From: Chroococcidiopsis thermalis PCC 7203
Lineage (GTDB): Bacteria > Cyanobacteriota > Cyanobacteriia > Cyanobacteriales > Chroococcidiopsidaceae
NCBI RefSeq assembly: GCF_000317125.1
Contig: NC_019695.1
Span: 4,514,336-4,578,335 of the forward strand
DNA length: 64,000 bases
Reading direction: 5' to 3'
Made by a program: the position numbers and the translations under genes. Below are positions 27,533 through 36,369 of the stretch, in pieces; positions within the stretch are counted from its first letter, which is position 1; every line of letters starts with the position of its first letter. The notes below the pieces were generated by a model. That model saw nothing but the letters and a program-made list of their open reading frames with translations. It did no database searches and was not told the DNA's origin.

Positions 27533-28888
27533 TTAAAAATTCTGCTTGGCTAAATTCACAAATTTGGTCAAGTTTGGATCGAATAATAGCTTCACGGTTC
27601 CGGTGGGACCGTTGCGGTGTTTGGCGATGATGACTTCGGCAATGTTGCGATCGGGAGAGTCGGGGTTGTAATAAGAATCGCGGTAAAGCATAATCACGAT
27701 ATCCGCGTCTTGTTCGATCGAACCCGATTCTCGCAAGTCTGACATCATCGGGCGTTTGCTATTCCGGGCTTCTACACTACGGCTGAGCTGAGAAAGGGCA
27801 ATAATTGGTACGTTGAGTTCTCTCGCTAAACCTTTGAGCGATCGCGTGATTTTTGATAATTCTTGGACGCGATTATCGCCGCTACCTTCCATTAATTGCA
27901 AATAATCGATCAGAATTAAACCTAATTCTTTACCTTTTTCTGCTTGCAGGCGACGAGCTTGACTACGCATTTCCATCACGGTAATGTTTGGCGTATCGTC
28001 AATATATATCGGTAAATCTGACAGTTCGCCGATCGCGTGAGACAATAATTCCCACTCGTTCTGAGCAATTCTTCCCGTCCGCAACCTCTGACTCTCAATT
28101 CCCGCTTCGCTGGACAACAAGCGCTGTACCAGCTGCTCTTTTGACATTTCCAAACTAAATACTGCGACAGGAAACTTGTGCAGTCTCGCAATATTATGCG
28201 CCAAACCTAGAGCAAAGCTGGTTTTTCCCATTGCCGGACGACCAGCGATAATAATCAAGTCAGAACGCTGGAAACCGCCCGTCATCGCATCGAGATCGTA
28301 ATAGTTACACGATAGCCCAGGCTGAGCAATGCCTTGATTGTGACTCTCAATATCTTGAAAGGTATAGATTAAAGTATCGGAAATTGACACTAATTTCTGC
28401 TGCGGGCGTTCCTGAGTCACGCCGAAAACCTTTTGTTCTGCTTGGTCGAGGACAGTTGCTAGTTCTTTCTCTGTCTCAAATCCTAGTTGGACGATTTCAT
28501 TTCCCGATGTAATTAACTGACGGCGGAGATACTTATCCATCACCAAGCCAGCTAAAGCATCAATATTAATTGCGGAAACCGTCCGGTCTACCAGCTGGAC
28601 TAATTTGCTTTTACCACCGATTTTACTGAGGAGTTCGCGATCGCTCAACCAACCAACAACACATAGTAAATCTGTAGGTTTACCCTGCGCGTGCAGTTGC
28701 AGTGCGGCGCGATAAATTTCTTTATGGGCATCAATATAAAAGGCATCGGCAATTAGGCGATCGCTCACTCTGCCAATTGCTTCGGGATCGAGTAGAATAC
28801 CACCTAGAATCGCTTCTTCTGCCTCAACATTTTGAGGTGGCAGGCGATCGACACCATCACTGACAAATTTTTGTTGATTATTGTACAT
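27533..28888 (-). CDS. dnaB: Replicative DNA helicase DnaB
   Basis: Hexameric replication-fork helicase of 451 residues. The N-terminal primase-interacting domain begins DRLPPQNVEAEEAILGGILLD. The RecA-like domain has Walker A GRPAMGKTSF, FSLEMSKEQLVQRLLSSEA, Walker B LILIDYLQLM, and SQLSRSVEARNSKRPMMSDLRESGSIEQDAD ending in the arginine-finger region. Many cyanobacterial dnaB genes carry inteins; this one has normal length with no intein. It lies downstream of rplI on the same strand, the usual cyanobacterial rplI-dnaB order, separated by 145 bases with AAAGTC repeats. Confidence 0.97.
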   Translation of the reverse strand: MYNNQQKFVSDGVDRLPPQNVEAEEAILGGILLDPEAIGRVSDRLIADAFYIDAHKEIYRAALQLHAQGKPTDLLCVVGWLSDRELLSKIGGKSKLVQLVDRTVSAINIDALAGLVMDKYLRRQLITSGNEIVQLGFETEKELATVLDQAEQKVFGVTQERPQQKLVSISDTLIYTFQDIESHNQGIAQPGLSCNYYDLDAMTGGFQRSDLIIIAGRPAMGKTSFALGLAHNIARLHKFPVAVFSLEMSKEQLVQRLLSSEAGIESQRLRTGRIAQNEWELLSHAIGELSDLPIYIDDTPNITVMEMRSQARRLQAEKGKELGLILIDYLQLMEGSGDNRVQELSKITRSLKGLARELNVPIIALSQLSRSVEARNSKRPMMSDLRESGSIEQDADIVIMLYRDSYYNPDSPDRNIAEVIIAKHRNGPTGTVKLLFDPNLTKFVNLAKQNF

Positions 28889-29033
28889 ATATAAAAAATA
28901 ACAGGCAAAAGTTCAAGAAGCTCTCTCTACTTTTACCCGATTTTTTAATCAAGGGGTAAGGGAGAAGTCAAAAGTCAAAAGTCAAAAGTCAAAATTATTT
29001 ATTCACAAATGACCAATGACGAATGACCGATGA

Positions 29034-29492
29034 CTACTCTGCTACAACCTTCACTTCTACCGTTGCTGTCACATCTTGATGTAACTTCACATCAGCTTTG
29101 TAAGTACCGAGTTTACTAATGTCAGGTAAGGTAATACCACGACGATCCACTTCTTGACCGATCGCTTGCTGAATTAAGGTAGCTAATTCCCGGTCTGTCA
29201 CCGTACCAAAGATTGCTTCTTTCTCTCCTACTTGCTTGGCAATGGTGAAACTGCCAACTTTTTCTAAAGCCGCTTTCAATTCTTGTGCTTGCTGCTTTAA
29301 TTCTAATTGCCGTTGCCGTTCAACTTCTCGACGACGTTCGACTTGCTTTAAAACTCCAGCTGTAACTGGTACTGCCATTTTTTTAGGCAGCAAATAATTG
29401 CGGGCGTAGCCTGGGGCTACATCAACTAGGTCGCCATTTTTGCCTAGCTTGAGTATGTCTTGCGTTAAAACTAATTGCACTCGTTTCGCCAT
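29034..29492 (-). CDS. rplI: 50S ribosomal protein L9
   Basis: Large-subunit protein bL9, 152 residues, bridging L1 stalk and neighbouring ribosome contacts. [40 protein letters not shown] is the classic N-terminal domain, then a long helix and a C-terminal rRNA-binding domain. ATG 29492 has AGGA nine bases upstream; the upstream-extended frame is not used. A leader of at least 150 bases with three consecutive hairpins precedes it. dnaB follows. Confidence 0.95.
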   Translation of the reverse strand: MAKRVQLVLTQDILKLGKNGDLVDVAPGYARNYLLPKKMAVPVTAGVLKQVERRREVERQRQLELKQQAQELKAALEKVGSFTIAKQVGEKEAIFGTVTDRELATLIQQAIGQEVDRRGITLPDISKLGTYKADVKLHQDVTATVEVKVVAE

Positions 29493-29575
29493 GAGCTGTC
29501 CTGTATACTTAAATATTTTTCTGCGATCGCGGTTACTACTGAAGATAGGATACCAAACCAATCCTTTGCACCGGA

Positions 29576-29695
29576 CTACCCCCTATCATCTTTCTATGAG
29601 AGAAAGATAAGAGGGGGTAGAGTACCTGTACCAACAGGTTTGTAGCCTTGAGCCGCGACCGACGGTATGAAAAGGCTCTTACCTTTGCTACCGTC
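29576..29695 (-). ncRNA. Candidate structured leader RNA of rplI (three hairpins)
   Basis: Reading toward rplI there are three consecutive stems. GACGGTA/TACCGTC at 29661-29695 encloses an inner AAAGG/CCTTTT stem. ACCTGT/ACAGGT lies at 29624-29639. A 20-base stem (18 of 20 paired, loop of five) is at 29576-29620. rplI begins 84 bases later. The density of perfect pairing is far above its surroundings. It could be a ribosomal-protein leader, another cis-regulatory RNA or an independent small RNA. The strand is inferred from rplI. Confidence 0.5.
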
Positions 29696-29764
29696 TCCAG
29701 ACTCATCTTTAATGGAGCTAGGGCAAGACTTACTATTTTAGTCGAATTGTAGAGATAAATGCAA

Positions 29765-29829
29765 GTAAAGGTGGGTTCGCCAACCATATTTATTGCTCAA
29801 CTTGAAAATCTATGTAAACCCGCCTTTAC
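29765..29829. repeat. 65-base inverted-repeat element (GTAAAGGTGGGTT...AACCCGCCTTTAC)
   Basis: Arms of 13 bases with one mismatch around about 39 bases. Same design as 26271-26333, including GTAAACCCGCC on the right side. It lies between the psbA terminator and the rplI leader. Confidence 0.65.
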
Positions 29830-29839
29830 CAGACTTAGA

Positions 29840-29876
29840 GAAAGCAAAAAGCGCCCCCCTTTTTGGGGAGGCGCTT
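29840..29876 (-). terminator. Rho-independent terminator of psbA
   Basis: On the minus strand a stem of about 11 pairs, AAGCGCC-t-CCCC / GGGG-g-GGCGCTT, with an AAAAA loop is followed by TTTTTGCTTT. It starts 18 bases after the psbA stop. Confidence 0.9.
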
Positions 29877-29894
29877 ATGAGTTAGAAGAGCGAA

Positions 29895-30956
29895 TTAGCC
29901 ATTGAGGGAAGGAGCTTCGACAGCAGCTAAGTCGAGGGGGAAGTTGTGAGCGTTGCGCTCGTGCATCACTTCCATACCCAGGTTAGCGCGGTTGAGGATG
30001 TCTGCCCATGTACCAATCGCATGTCCTTGAGAGTCAACCACCGACTGGTTGAAGTTGAAGCCGTTGAGGTTGAACGCCATGGTGCTGATGCCCAAGGAGG
30101 TGAACCAAATCCCGATGACGGGCCATGCTGCGAGGAAGAAGTGCAGCGCGCGGCTGTTGTTGAACGATGCGTATTGGAAGATCAAGCGACCGAAGTAGCC
30201 GTGAGCTGCAACGATGTTGTAGGTTTCTTCTTCTTGTCCGAATTTGTAACCGTAGTTCTGAGATTCGGTTTCGGTTGTTTCACGTACCAAGGAAGAGGTA
30301 ACCAAAGAACCGTGCATCGCGCTGAACAGCGCTCCACCGAATACACCAGCTACACCTAATTGGTGGAAGGGGTGCATCAGGATGTTGTGCTCGGCTTGGA
30401 ACACTAACATGAAGTTGAATGTTCCCGAAATGCCCAAGGGCATCCCGTCAGAGAAAGAGCCTTGTCCGATTGGGTAAATCAAGAAGACTGCGGTTGCTGC
30501 TGCTACTGGTGCAGAGTATGCGACGCAGATCCAAGGACGCATTCCTAAGCGGTAGGATAGTTCCCATTCACGTCCCATGTAGCAGAATACGCCGATCAAG
30601 AAGTGGAAAATTACCAATTGGTAAGGTCCACCGTTGTACAGCCATTCGTCTAATGAGGCTGCTTCCCAAATCGGGTAGAAGTGCAAGCCGATGGCGTTGG
30701 AAGATGGCACTACTGCACCAGAGATGATGTTGTTGCCGTAGATCAAAGAACCTGCTACTGGTTCGCGGATCCCGTCGATGTCTACCGGGGGGGCGGCGAT
30801 GAAGGCGACGATGAAGCAGGTGGTTGCAGCGAGCAACGTGGGGATCATCAACACGCCGAACCAGCCAATGTATAGGCGGTTCTCTGTGCTTGCTACCCAG
30901 TTACAAAACTGTTCCCACAAGGAAGCGCTTTCGCGTCTTTGTAATGTGGTTGTCAT
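29895..30956 (-). CDS. psbA: Photosystem II D1 protein (353-residue form, Glu130)
   Basis: Reaction-centre D1 protein carrying Tyr-Z, the QB site and Mn-cluster ligands; five membrane helices. Diagnostic segments are intact: His198 in [35 protein letters not shown] and [11 protein letters not shown]. Residue 130 is Glu (MGREW), the form associated with high-light copies, where low-light copies have Gln. The tail after the DLA/A cleavage site is AVEAPSLNG, a short extension like that of plants, giving 353 rather than the usual cyanobacterial 360 residues. No intron. Promoter and terminator flank it, so it is a single-gene transcript. Confidence 0.98.
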   Translation of the reverse strand: MTTTLQRRESASLWEQFCNWVASTENRLYIGWFGVLMIPTLLAATTCFIVAFIAAPPVDIDGIREPVAGSLIYGNNIISGAVVPSSNAIGLHFYPIWEAASLDEWLYNGGPYQLVIFHFLIGVFCYMGREWELSYRLGMRPWICVAYSAPVAAATAVFLIYPIGQGSFSDGMPLGISGTFNFMLVFQAEHNILMHPFHQLGVAGVFGGALFSAMHGSLVTSSLVRETTETESQNYGYKFGQEEETYNIVAAHGYFGRLIFQYASFNNSRALHFFLAAWPVIGIWFTSLGISTMAFNLNGFNFNQSVVDSQGHAIGTWADILNRANLGMEVMHERNAHNFPLDLAAVEAPSLNG

Positions 30957-30987
30957 GGTTCTATGTATTGCGTTTGGTTATGCAAAT

Positions 30988-31005
30988 CAGGGTTTGTTTT
31001 CCCTG
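30988..31005 (-). promoter_or_regulatory. Small hairpin in psbA 5' untranslated region
   Basis: CAGGG/CCCTG arms around eight bases, starting a few bases after the predicted transcription start. Leader hairpins of psbA affect message stability in other cyanobacteria. The role here is inferred. Confidence 0.45.
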
Positions 31006-31013
31006 TTGTTAAC

Positions 31014-31043
31014 ACTATAAAGAACTTCATTGAGTTTTGTAAA
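31014..31043 (-). promoter_or_regulatory. psbA promoter
   Basis: On the minus strand a -35 box TTTACA (31038-31043) and a -10 box TATAGT (31014-31019) are 18 bases apart. This gives a start near 31007 and a leader of about 50 bases, typical of cyanobacterial psbA genes. Confidence 0.8.
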
Positions 31044-31104
31044 GATTATGAAGATTAGCTTATATTATGAATGTTATAAGTTTGTTTTATAATTTAACAA
31101 CTCA

Positions 31105-31151
31105 GCCTAAAAATAAAAGAGCTGAAAACTTTTTCTAGCAAAGCTTTCAGC
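31105..31151 (-). terminator. Terminator downstream of HIT gene
   Basis: On the minus strand GCTGAAA/TTTCAGC arms are followed by TCTTTTATTTTTAG. It lies 130 bases after the HIT stop and just upstream of the psbA promoter, so it should insulate psbA. Confidence 0.6.
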
Positions 31152-31283
31152 CGTATTACATAAGTAGCTAATTCTGAATTGCGAATTAATGAATTACGAA
31201 TTAGTTTTCTTCCTTAGCCTCCTCAGCTCCCTCAGCTCCCTCAGCTCACCCAAACGAATATTCTTTAACAAAGTACGAGGAAC

Positions 31284-31634
31284 TCAACCAGGAGGCCAAC
31301 TCATTTGTCGCCCGCCAAGAATGTGAAGGTGCATGTGATCCACAGTTTGTCCGCCGTCTGCACCAGTATTAATCACGACGCGATAGCCGTTATTCAGTCC
31401 TACTTGCTGGGCGACTCGCTTAACAGTTAGTAACAAATGACCCATAAGGGCGTGGTCGCGAGATTCGGCATCCGATAGCTTGGCTATAGGTTTTTTGGGA
31501 ATCACGAGGATGTGAACGGGGGCTTGGGGATTAATATCTTTAAATGCGATCGCCAGTTCGTCTTCATAAACGATATTGGCGGGAATTTCTTTACGAATGA
31601 TTTTGCCAAAAATAGTATCTGTAGTTTCACTCAT
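31284..31634 (-). CDS. HIT-family (HINT-like) nucleotide-binding protein
   Basis: A 116-residue histidine-triad protein, likely a purine nucleoside phosphoramidase of the HINT branch. It starts [25 protein letters not shown]. The triad HMHLHIL (H-x-H-x-H) and the C-terminal [10 protein letters not shown] are exact for the family. It diverges from comM with 62 bases between starts. Confidence 0.93.
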   Translation of the reverse strand: MSETTDTIFGKIIRKEIPANIVYEDELAIAFKDINPQAPVHILVIPKKPIAKLSDAESRDHALMGHLLLTVKRVAQQVGLNNGYRVVINTGADGGQTVDHMHLHILGGRQMSWPPG

Positions 31635-31696
31635 GCCGATCGCCCTTGAACTCTGTTAGAGATTCTAAAGGGTTCTTGTCATGGAAGAAAGATAAA

Positions 31697-33226
31697 ATGC
31701 TGGCACGGGTTTGGAGTGCATCAATTGTCGGTATCGATGCTGTCAAAGTAGGAGTCGAAATCGATGTCTCGGCGGGGCTACCGGGAATTGTCGTGGTAGG
31801 ATTACCGGATCTGGCAGTTCAGGAGTCGAAAGAACGGGTGAAAGCAGCGCTCAAAAACGCTGGGTATGCTTTTCCGCTGAAAAGGATCGTAATTAACTTA
31901 GCGCCAGCAGATATTAGGAAAGAAGGACCCAGCTTCGATTTACCGATGAGCGTGGGCATTTTGGCGGCTTCAGAGCAGGTCAACCCGCAAATGCTAGGGG
32001 ATTTCTTATTTCTGGGTGAAGTCTCCTTGGATGGCGGCTTGCGGGCAGTGGCTGGTGTCTTACCCGTGGCGGCGGCGGCGCAAAAAATGGGGATTACTGG
32101 GTTAGTCGTACCCGCAGATAATGCCCAGGAAGCAGCTTTAGTGCAAGGGATATCAGTTTATGGTTTTCAATCTTTATCGGAAGTCGCAGCATTTCTCAAT
32201 CAGCCAGAAAAGTTTCAGCCCGTGCAGTTTGAAGGCACGCGGGAGATCGTCAGAAGTGTCCATTGTGGTGCAGATTTAAAAGATGTCAAAGGACAAGCTC
32301 ACGCTCGTAGAGCCTTAGAAATTGCCGCAGCTGGGGGGCATAACTTAATTTTTGTGGGTCCGCCTGGGAGCGGGAAAACGATGTTGGCTCGTCGTCTTCC
32401 GGCGATTTTGCCACCACTCAGTTTTCATGAGGCGTTGGAAGTTACCCAAATTCATTCCGTAGCGGGGTTGTTAAAAAATAAAGGTTCGCTAGTTGCAGAA
32501 CGTCCCTTTCGTAGTCCCCACCATTCCGCCTCTGGTCCTTCTTTAGTTGGTGGCGGGACTTTTCCTCGTCCTGGGGAAATTTCTTTAGCTCACCACGGAG
32601 TTCTATTCTTAGATGAATTAACAGAATTCAAGCGGGATGTATTGGAATTTCTGCGCCAACCTTTAGAAGACGGTCACGTCACTGTATCTCGTACTCGCCA
32701 ATCGGTGATGTTTCCCGCCCAATTTACTTTAGTCGCGAGTACAAATCCTTGTCCTTGTGGTTATTTTGGCGATTCAATCCAAGCGTGTACTTGTTCCCCC
32801 AGGCAAAGAGAGCAATACTGGGCAAAGCTTTCGGGTCCCTTGATGGATCGAATTGACTTGCAGGTGGCGGTGAATCGACTGAAACCAGAGGAAATTACCC
32901 AGCAACCTACGGGGGAAGATTCGGAAAGCGTTAGGCAAAGAGTACAAGCAGCACGCGATCGCACCTGCGATCGGTTTGAGTCAGAATTATCGGTAAGTTG
33001 TAACGCAGCAATGCAAAGTCGCCATTTGCGGAAGTGGTGTCAGTTAGATGATACTTCTAAAAGCTTATTAGAAGGAGCAATTCGGAAATTAGGCTTGTCC
33101 GCCAGAGCCAGCGATCGCATTCTCAAAGTGGCGCGGACAATTGCCGACTTAGGGGCAGAGAAAAACTTGCAAAGCCATCACGTCGCCGAGGCAATTCAGT
33201 ATAGAACTATAGATCGAATGCAGTAA
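31697..33226 (+). CDS. comM: YifB/ComM-family Mg-chelatase-like AAA ATPase
   Basis: A 509-residue AAA+ protein of the YifB/ComM family. ComM has been shown in other bacteria to be a branch-migration helicase that aids recombination in natural transformation. N-terminal Lon-protease-like domain (MLARVWSASIVGIDA), then a chelatase AAA module: Walker A GPPGSGKTM, RPFRSPHHSASGPSLVGGG, Walker B GVLFLDELTEF, zinc-like CPCGYFGD and the C-terminal helical domain. ATG 31697 is preferred over the TTG at 31646, because conserved family sequence begins there. recJ, another recombination enzyme, is next on the same strand. Confidence 0.93.
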   Translation: MLARVWSASIVGIDAVKVGVEIDVSAGLPGIVVVGLPDLAVQESKERVKAALKNAGYAFPLKRIVINLAPADIRKEGPSFDLPMSVGILAASEQVNPQMLGDFLFLGEVSLDGGLRAVAGVLPVAAAAQKMGITGLVVPADNAQEAALVQGISVYGFQSLSEVAAFLNQPEKFQPVQFEGTREIVRSVHCGADLKDVKGQAHARRALEIAAAGGHNLIFVGPPGSGKTMLARRLPAILPPLSFHEALEVTQIHSVAGLLKNKGSLVAERPFRSPHHSASGPSLVGGGTFPRPGEISLAHHGVLFLDELTEFKRDVLEFLRQPLEDGHVTVSRTRQSVMFPAQFTLVASTNPCPCGYFGDSIQACTCSPRQREQYWAKLSGPLMDRIDLQVAVNRLKPEEITQQPTGEDSESVRQRVQAARDRTCDRFESELSVSCNAAMQSRHLRKWCQLDDTSKSLLEGAIRKLGLSARASDRILKVARTIADLGAEKNLQSHHVAEAIQYRTIDRMQ

Positions 33227-33286
33227 CCGCGCTAAATTACCCATTAGCCTCATACAATATAGTGCTGAGCCTCTATTTCTGTCCCC

Positions 33287-35350
33287 GTGTTAGCCCAACC
33301 GCCATCAGGATTACCTCGCCGTCCGCGTCGCTTGCCAAATCAGCGCTGGCAAATACATCCAGCTCAACCGGAGTTGGTCAGCCAGTTGACCACAATAAAC
33401 CAGCTCTCACCTATAGTCAACCAGCTTTTAGTCAATCGCGGCATCGAGACACCAGCGCAGGCAGAAATATTTATCAATCCAGAAACTTTAGATTTGCCCT
33501 CACCCCTAGAGGCATTTTCCGACCTAGCGATCGCCATAGACTTATTAGAACAAGCGATCGCTTCCCAAGAGAAAATTGCCATTTGCGGCGACTACGATGC
33601 TGATGGGATGACGAGTACAGCCTTGCTACTCCGCAGCCTGCGCTGGTTGGGGGCGCAAGTCGATTATGCCATTCCCAGCCGGATGCAGGAGGGCTATGGA
33701 ATTAACAAGCGGATTGTCGAAGAATTCCACAGTGAAGGCGTGCGGCTGATTTTAACCGTAGATAATGGTATTGCCGCGATCGAACCAATCGCCAGAGCAA
33801 GAGAACTCGGTTTAAATGTCATCGTCACCGACCATCACGACATTCCCCCCACTTTACCCCCAGCAAACGCGATCCTCAATCCCAAACTCATTCCCGAATC
33901 TTCACCTTATTGGGGTTTAGCTGGGGTTGGTGTTGCTTACGTCCTAGCTATTTGTCTGGCTCAGAAAACAGGACAACTCAAGGGTTTAGTCAAGCCTTTA
34001 TTGGAACTCTTTACACTAGGAACGATCGCCGATCTCGCACCTTTAATCGGTGTCAATCGTCGGTGGCTGAAACGCGGATTGAGACTGCTGCCTCAGTCTC
34101 AGCTTGAGGGAATTCAAGCCTTGATTCAAGTTAGTGGTGTGAACGACAAAAATAAGTCACTCAAACCAGATGATATCGGTTTTCGCCTCGGTCCCCGTAT
34201 TAATGCGATCGGGCGAATTGGCGATCCGCAAATTGTTATCGATCTATTGACAACTGATGATGCCGGAATTGCCTTAGAACGGGCAATGCAATGCGAACAA
34301 ATTAACGCCCGTCGCCAACAACTTTGCGAAGAAATCGAACGGGAAGCGATCGCTTATGTCGAATCATCGCACGCCATGTCTCTACAAGAGGATCGCGTCT
34401 TACTTGTCGTTCAACCAAATTGGCATCACGGCGTAATCGGGATCGTCGCCTCTCGCCTGGTAGAACGCTACGGCGTACCCGTATTTATTGGCACGTATGA
34501 AGACGAACATCACATTCGCGGTTCAGCACGTAGTATTCCTGAATTTAATGTTTTTGATGCCTTAGAATTCTGTCGAGATTTATTAGGTAAGTTTGGCGGA
34601 CATAAAGCAGCAGGTGGTTTTTCCCTTTCAGCCGAAAACTTAGAAGCATTGCGATCGCGTCTGATTCAATTTGCTAACTCTTGTTTGCAACCGGAACACT
34701 TAAAGCCACTGCTACAAATTGACACGCAAGCCAATTTAGATCGGCTCAATTTACAACTTTATCAACAGTTAGATATTTTACATCCCTGTGGAATTGAAAA
34801 TCCAGAACCCGTTTTTTGGACGGCTAATGTTAAAGTCATCGACCAGCAGATTATTGGTAAGGGTCATATTAAATTAACTGTAGTTCAAGAAAAAGATTTA
34901 TCTGTAGGGGCGCACAGCCGTGCGCCCCTACAACAAATGAAAGCGATCGCCTGGCGTTGGCGCGAATATTTCCCTTTACCACCACGGATAGATATTGCCT
35001 ATCGTTTGCGAGAAAATACTTGGAATGGTAATACTAATATTGAGTTAGAATTAATCGGCGTGCGCCTACCTAATCAGCCGCAAATATTATTTTCACTCAG
35101 ACGAACTGCCACTACAATTCCCTTTGAATACAAACAGCGGCGTTATACTTGCGGTGTTTTCCCTACAAACAATTCATTAGAATTAAGGATTAAGAACACT
35201 GAAGGACGAGTTTTAGCAATTGAGGCAGGAAATCTGATGGGGTTATTAGGTAGTAGCCGTAAAGATGCTACTCAAGTCGATCTCTTTCAACCCCATTATT
35301 ACAATCTTGTTCAAGCTGCAATTCAAGCTTTGGAGATGGCTAAAACTTAA
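33287..35350 (+). CDS. recJ: Single-stranded-DNA exonuclease RecJ, with in-frame palindrome
   Basis: 5'-3' single-strand exonuclease for recombination and mismatch repair, 687 residues from GTG 33287. The DHH domain motifs are CGDYDADGMTSTALL (motif I), DNGIA and VTDHHDIPP (motif III). DHHA1 has GGHKAAGGFSLS. The OB-fold domain and a C-terminal cyanobacterial extension follow. Codons at 34904-34931 form a perfect palindrome of an intergenic repeat type. It is read as SVGAHSRAPLQ within the OB region, without loss of frame. Confidence 0.93.
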   Translation: MLAQPPSGLPRRPRRLPNQRWQIHPAQPELVSQLTTINQLSPIVNQLLVNRGIETPAQAEIFINPETLDLPSPLEAFSDLAIAIDLLEQAIASQEKIAICGDYDADGMTSTALLLRSLRWLGAQVDYAIPSRMQEGYGINKRIVEEFHSEGVRLILTVDNGIAAIEPIARARELGLNVIVTDHHDIPPTLPPANAILNPKLIPESSPYWGLAGVGVAYVLAICLAQKTGQLKGLVKPLLELFTLGTIADLAPLIGVNRRWLKRGLRLLPQSQLEGIQALIQVSGVNDKNKSLKPDDIGFRLGPRINAIGRIGDPQIVIDLLTTDDAGIALERAMQCEQINARRQQLCEEIEREAIAYVESSHAMSLQEDRVLLVVQPNWHHGVIGIVASRLVERYGVPVFIGTYEDEHHIRGSARSIPEFNVFDALEFCRDLLGKFGGHKAAGGFSLSAENLEALRSRLIQFANSCLQPEHLKPLLQIDTQANLDRLNLQLYQQLDILHPCGIENPEPVFWTANVKVIDQQIIGKGHIKLTVVQEKDLSVGAHSRAPLQQMKAIAWRWREYFPLPPRIDIAYRLRENTWNGNTNIELELIGVRLPNQPQILFSLRRTATTIPFEYKQRRYTCGVFPTNNSLELRIKNTEGRVLAIEAGNLMGLLGSSRKDATQVDLFQPHYYNLVQAAIQALEMAKT
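34904..34931. repeat. Perfect 28-base palindrome inside recJ
   Basis: Arms GTAGGGGCGCAC and GTGCGCCCCTAC around AGCC. Terminal bases match the GTAGGGG...CCCCTAC repeats found between genes here. It is translated in frame. Confidence 0.9.
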
Positions 35351-35354
35351 TTTT

Positions 35355-35888
35355 CTATACAGATTCAGGGCGATTAATTTGGTTAAACTTTGCTCTCAAA
35401 GTTTCTATTCTGCTGCGATTTACACCCAAATCTGACTCACCCATACGAGAAGCCGAACGCACGTGGATGACTCTAGCGTTCTCATCCAAAGAAAATTCTA
35501 CATCATCTACAAACCCAACAACAGGAATGGTAAATTCCGTATAGAGGTAATTTTCTGACTGAGCGATCGGTTTTGTTCTTCTAAATGACTGAAGCACAGT
35601 TTTTAAGTCAGTCATAGCCGCTTGAGCAGAGGAATTATAAATAAAAGACTCGATTTTATGTGCGGGATCTTGACTCTGACTGCTAACACAATTAGGAGTG
35701 TTGGGACAAGGTGCAAGTTCACCCGCACGAACGCCTAAATTGTCGGGGCGAGTTCCAGCAAGTAACTGCGGTTCTCCTGTTAAAGATATTTTCGTTCCTA
35801 GTAAACAAGCAAAAACTAATAGTAAAGATATGCAGGTGAAAAGTACTCGCTTGATTACTGAATTTGATTGAGTGGCGATCGCTGACAT
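35355..35888 (-). CDS. DUF1499-domain exported protein
   Basis: A 177-residue protein with an N-terminal hydrophobic signal (VLFTCISLLLVFACLLG) and a DUF1499 domain. Motifs: LAPCPNTPNCVSSQ, then DLKTVLQSF, YLYTEFTIPVVGFVDDVEFSLDENARVIHVRSASRMGESDLGVNRSRIE. The paired cysteines of the CPNTPNC motif may form a disulfide. Function unknown; the family is widespread in cyanobacteria and chloroplast-bearing organisms. Converges with recJ five bases away. Confidence 0.88.
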   Translation of the reverse strand: MSAIATQSNSVIKRVLFTCISLLLVFACLLGTKISLTGEPQLLAGTRPDNLGVRAGELAPCPNTPNCVSSQSQDPAHKIESFIYNSSAQAAMTDLKTVLQSFRRTKPIAQSENYLYTEFTIPVVGFVDDVEFSLDENARVIHVRSASRMGESDLGVNRSRIETLRAKFNQINRPESV

Positions 35889-35958
35889 TGTTTCACCTCT
35901 AAAATGTTTTTACATGGATAAACGCCAAGGTATACTTTTCAAGTAACATTCTTAAAAA

Positions 35959-36228
35959 TCAAAAAGCCTGTATCCACTCTTTAACTTCATACTCCGTCCA
36001 AATTCCATTAACCCAATACGGATCGGACTCAATTAAATTCCGTACTGTCGCCTCATCTTCTGCTTCATAAATCCCAAATACTTTGGTCACATCTTTAGTC
36101 GGACCAATTGTAATTAAAACCCCAGCTTCTTTCTGTTTTGCCAGTCCATCTAAATGTGCTTGTCGATAAGGTACGCGCTTTTCCAACACGTCCTCGCAGT
36201 AACTTCCCCACACGATATATTTAGGCAT
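35959..36228 (-). CDS. YciI-like protein
   Basis: An 89-residue protein of the YCII dimeric alpha/beta barrel fold. Marks are RQAHLDGLAKQKEAGVLITIGPT, with the family His and the Asp in IESDPYWVNGIWTEYEVKEW. Family members are proposed to be small enzymes but lack a settled reaction. Confidence 0.87.
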   Translation of the reverse strand: MPKYIVWGSYCEDVLEKRVPYRQAHLDGLAKQKEAGVLITIGPTKDVTKVFGIYEAEDEATVRNLIESDPYWVNGIWTEYEVKEWIQAF

Positions 36229-36369
36229 AATCTTTTTCGCTCTTTACGTTTTTGTCGCTCGATATTGTGATTTCTCTTACTCTTTTTGTCAAGATAGGCT
36301 ATTTCAAAGTTTAGGGTAAAAAATTAAACCAAACTCAAATTTACCATTTTCATGCCATCAGCCATGAAT

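Noticed and set aside
27533-28888. Possible intein in dnaB, common in cyanobacteria
   Set aside because: Length is 451 residues and all helicase motifs are contiguous.
29536-29787. 83-codon open frame upstream of rplI
   Set aside because: It covers the hairpin region and overlaps the unused 5' extension of the rplI frame; its translation is not protein-like.
29946-30875. Several plus-strand open frames opposite psbA
   Set aside because: They are antisense shadows of a highly conserved, GC-richer gene.
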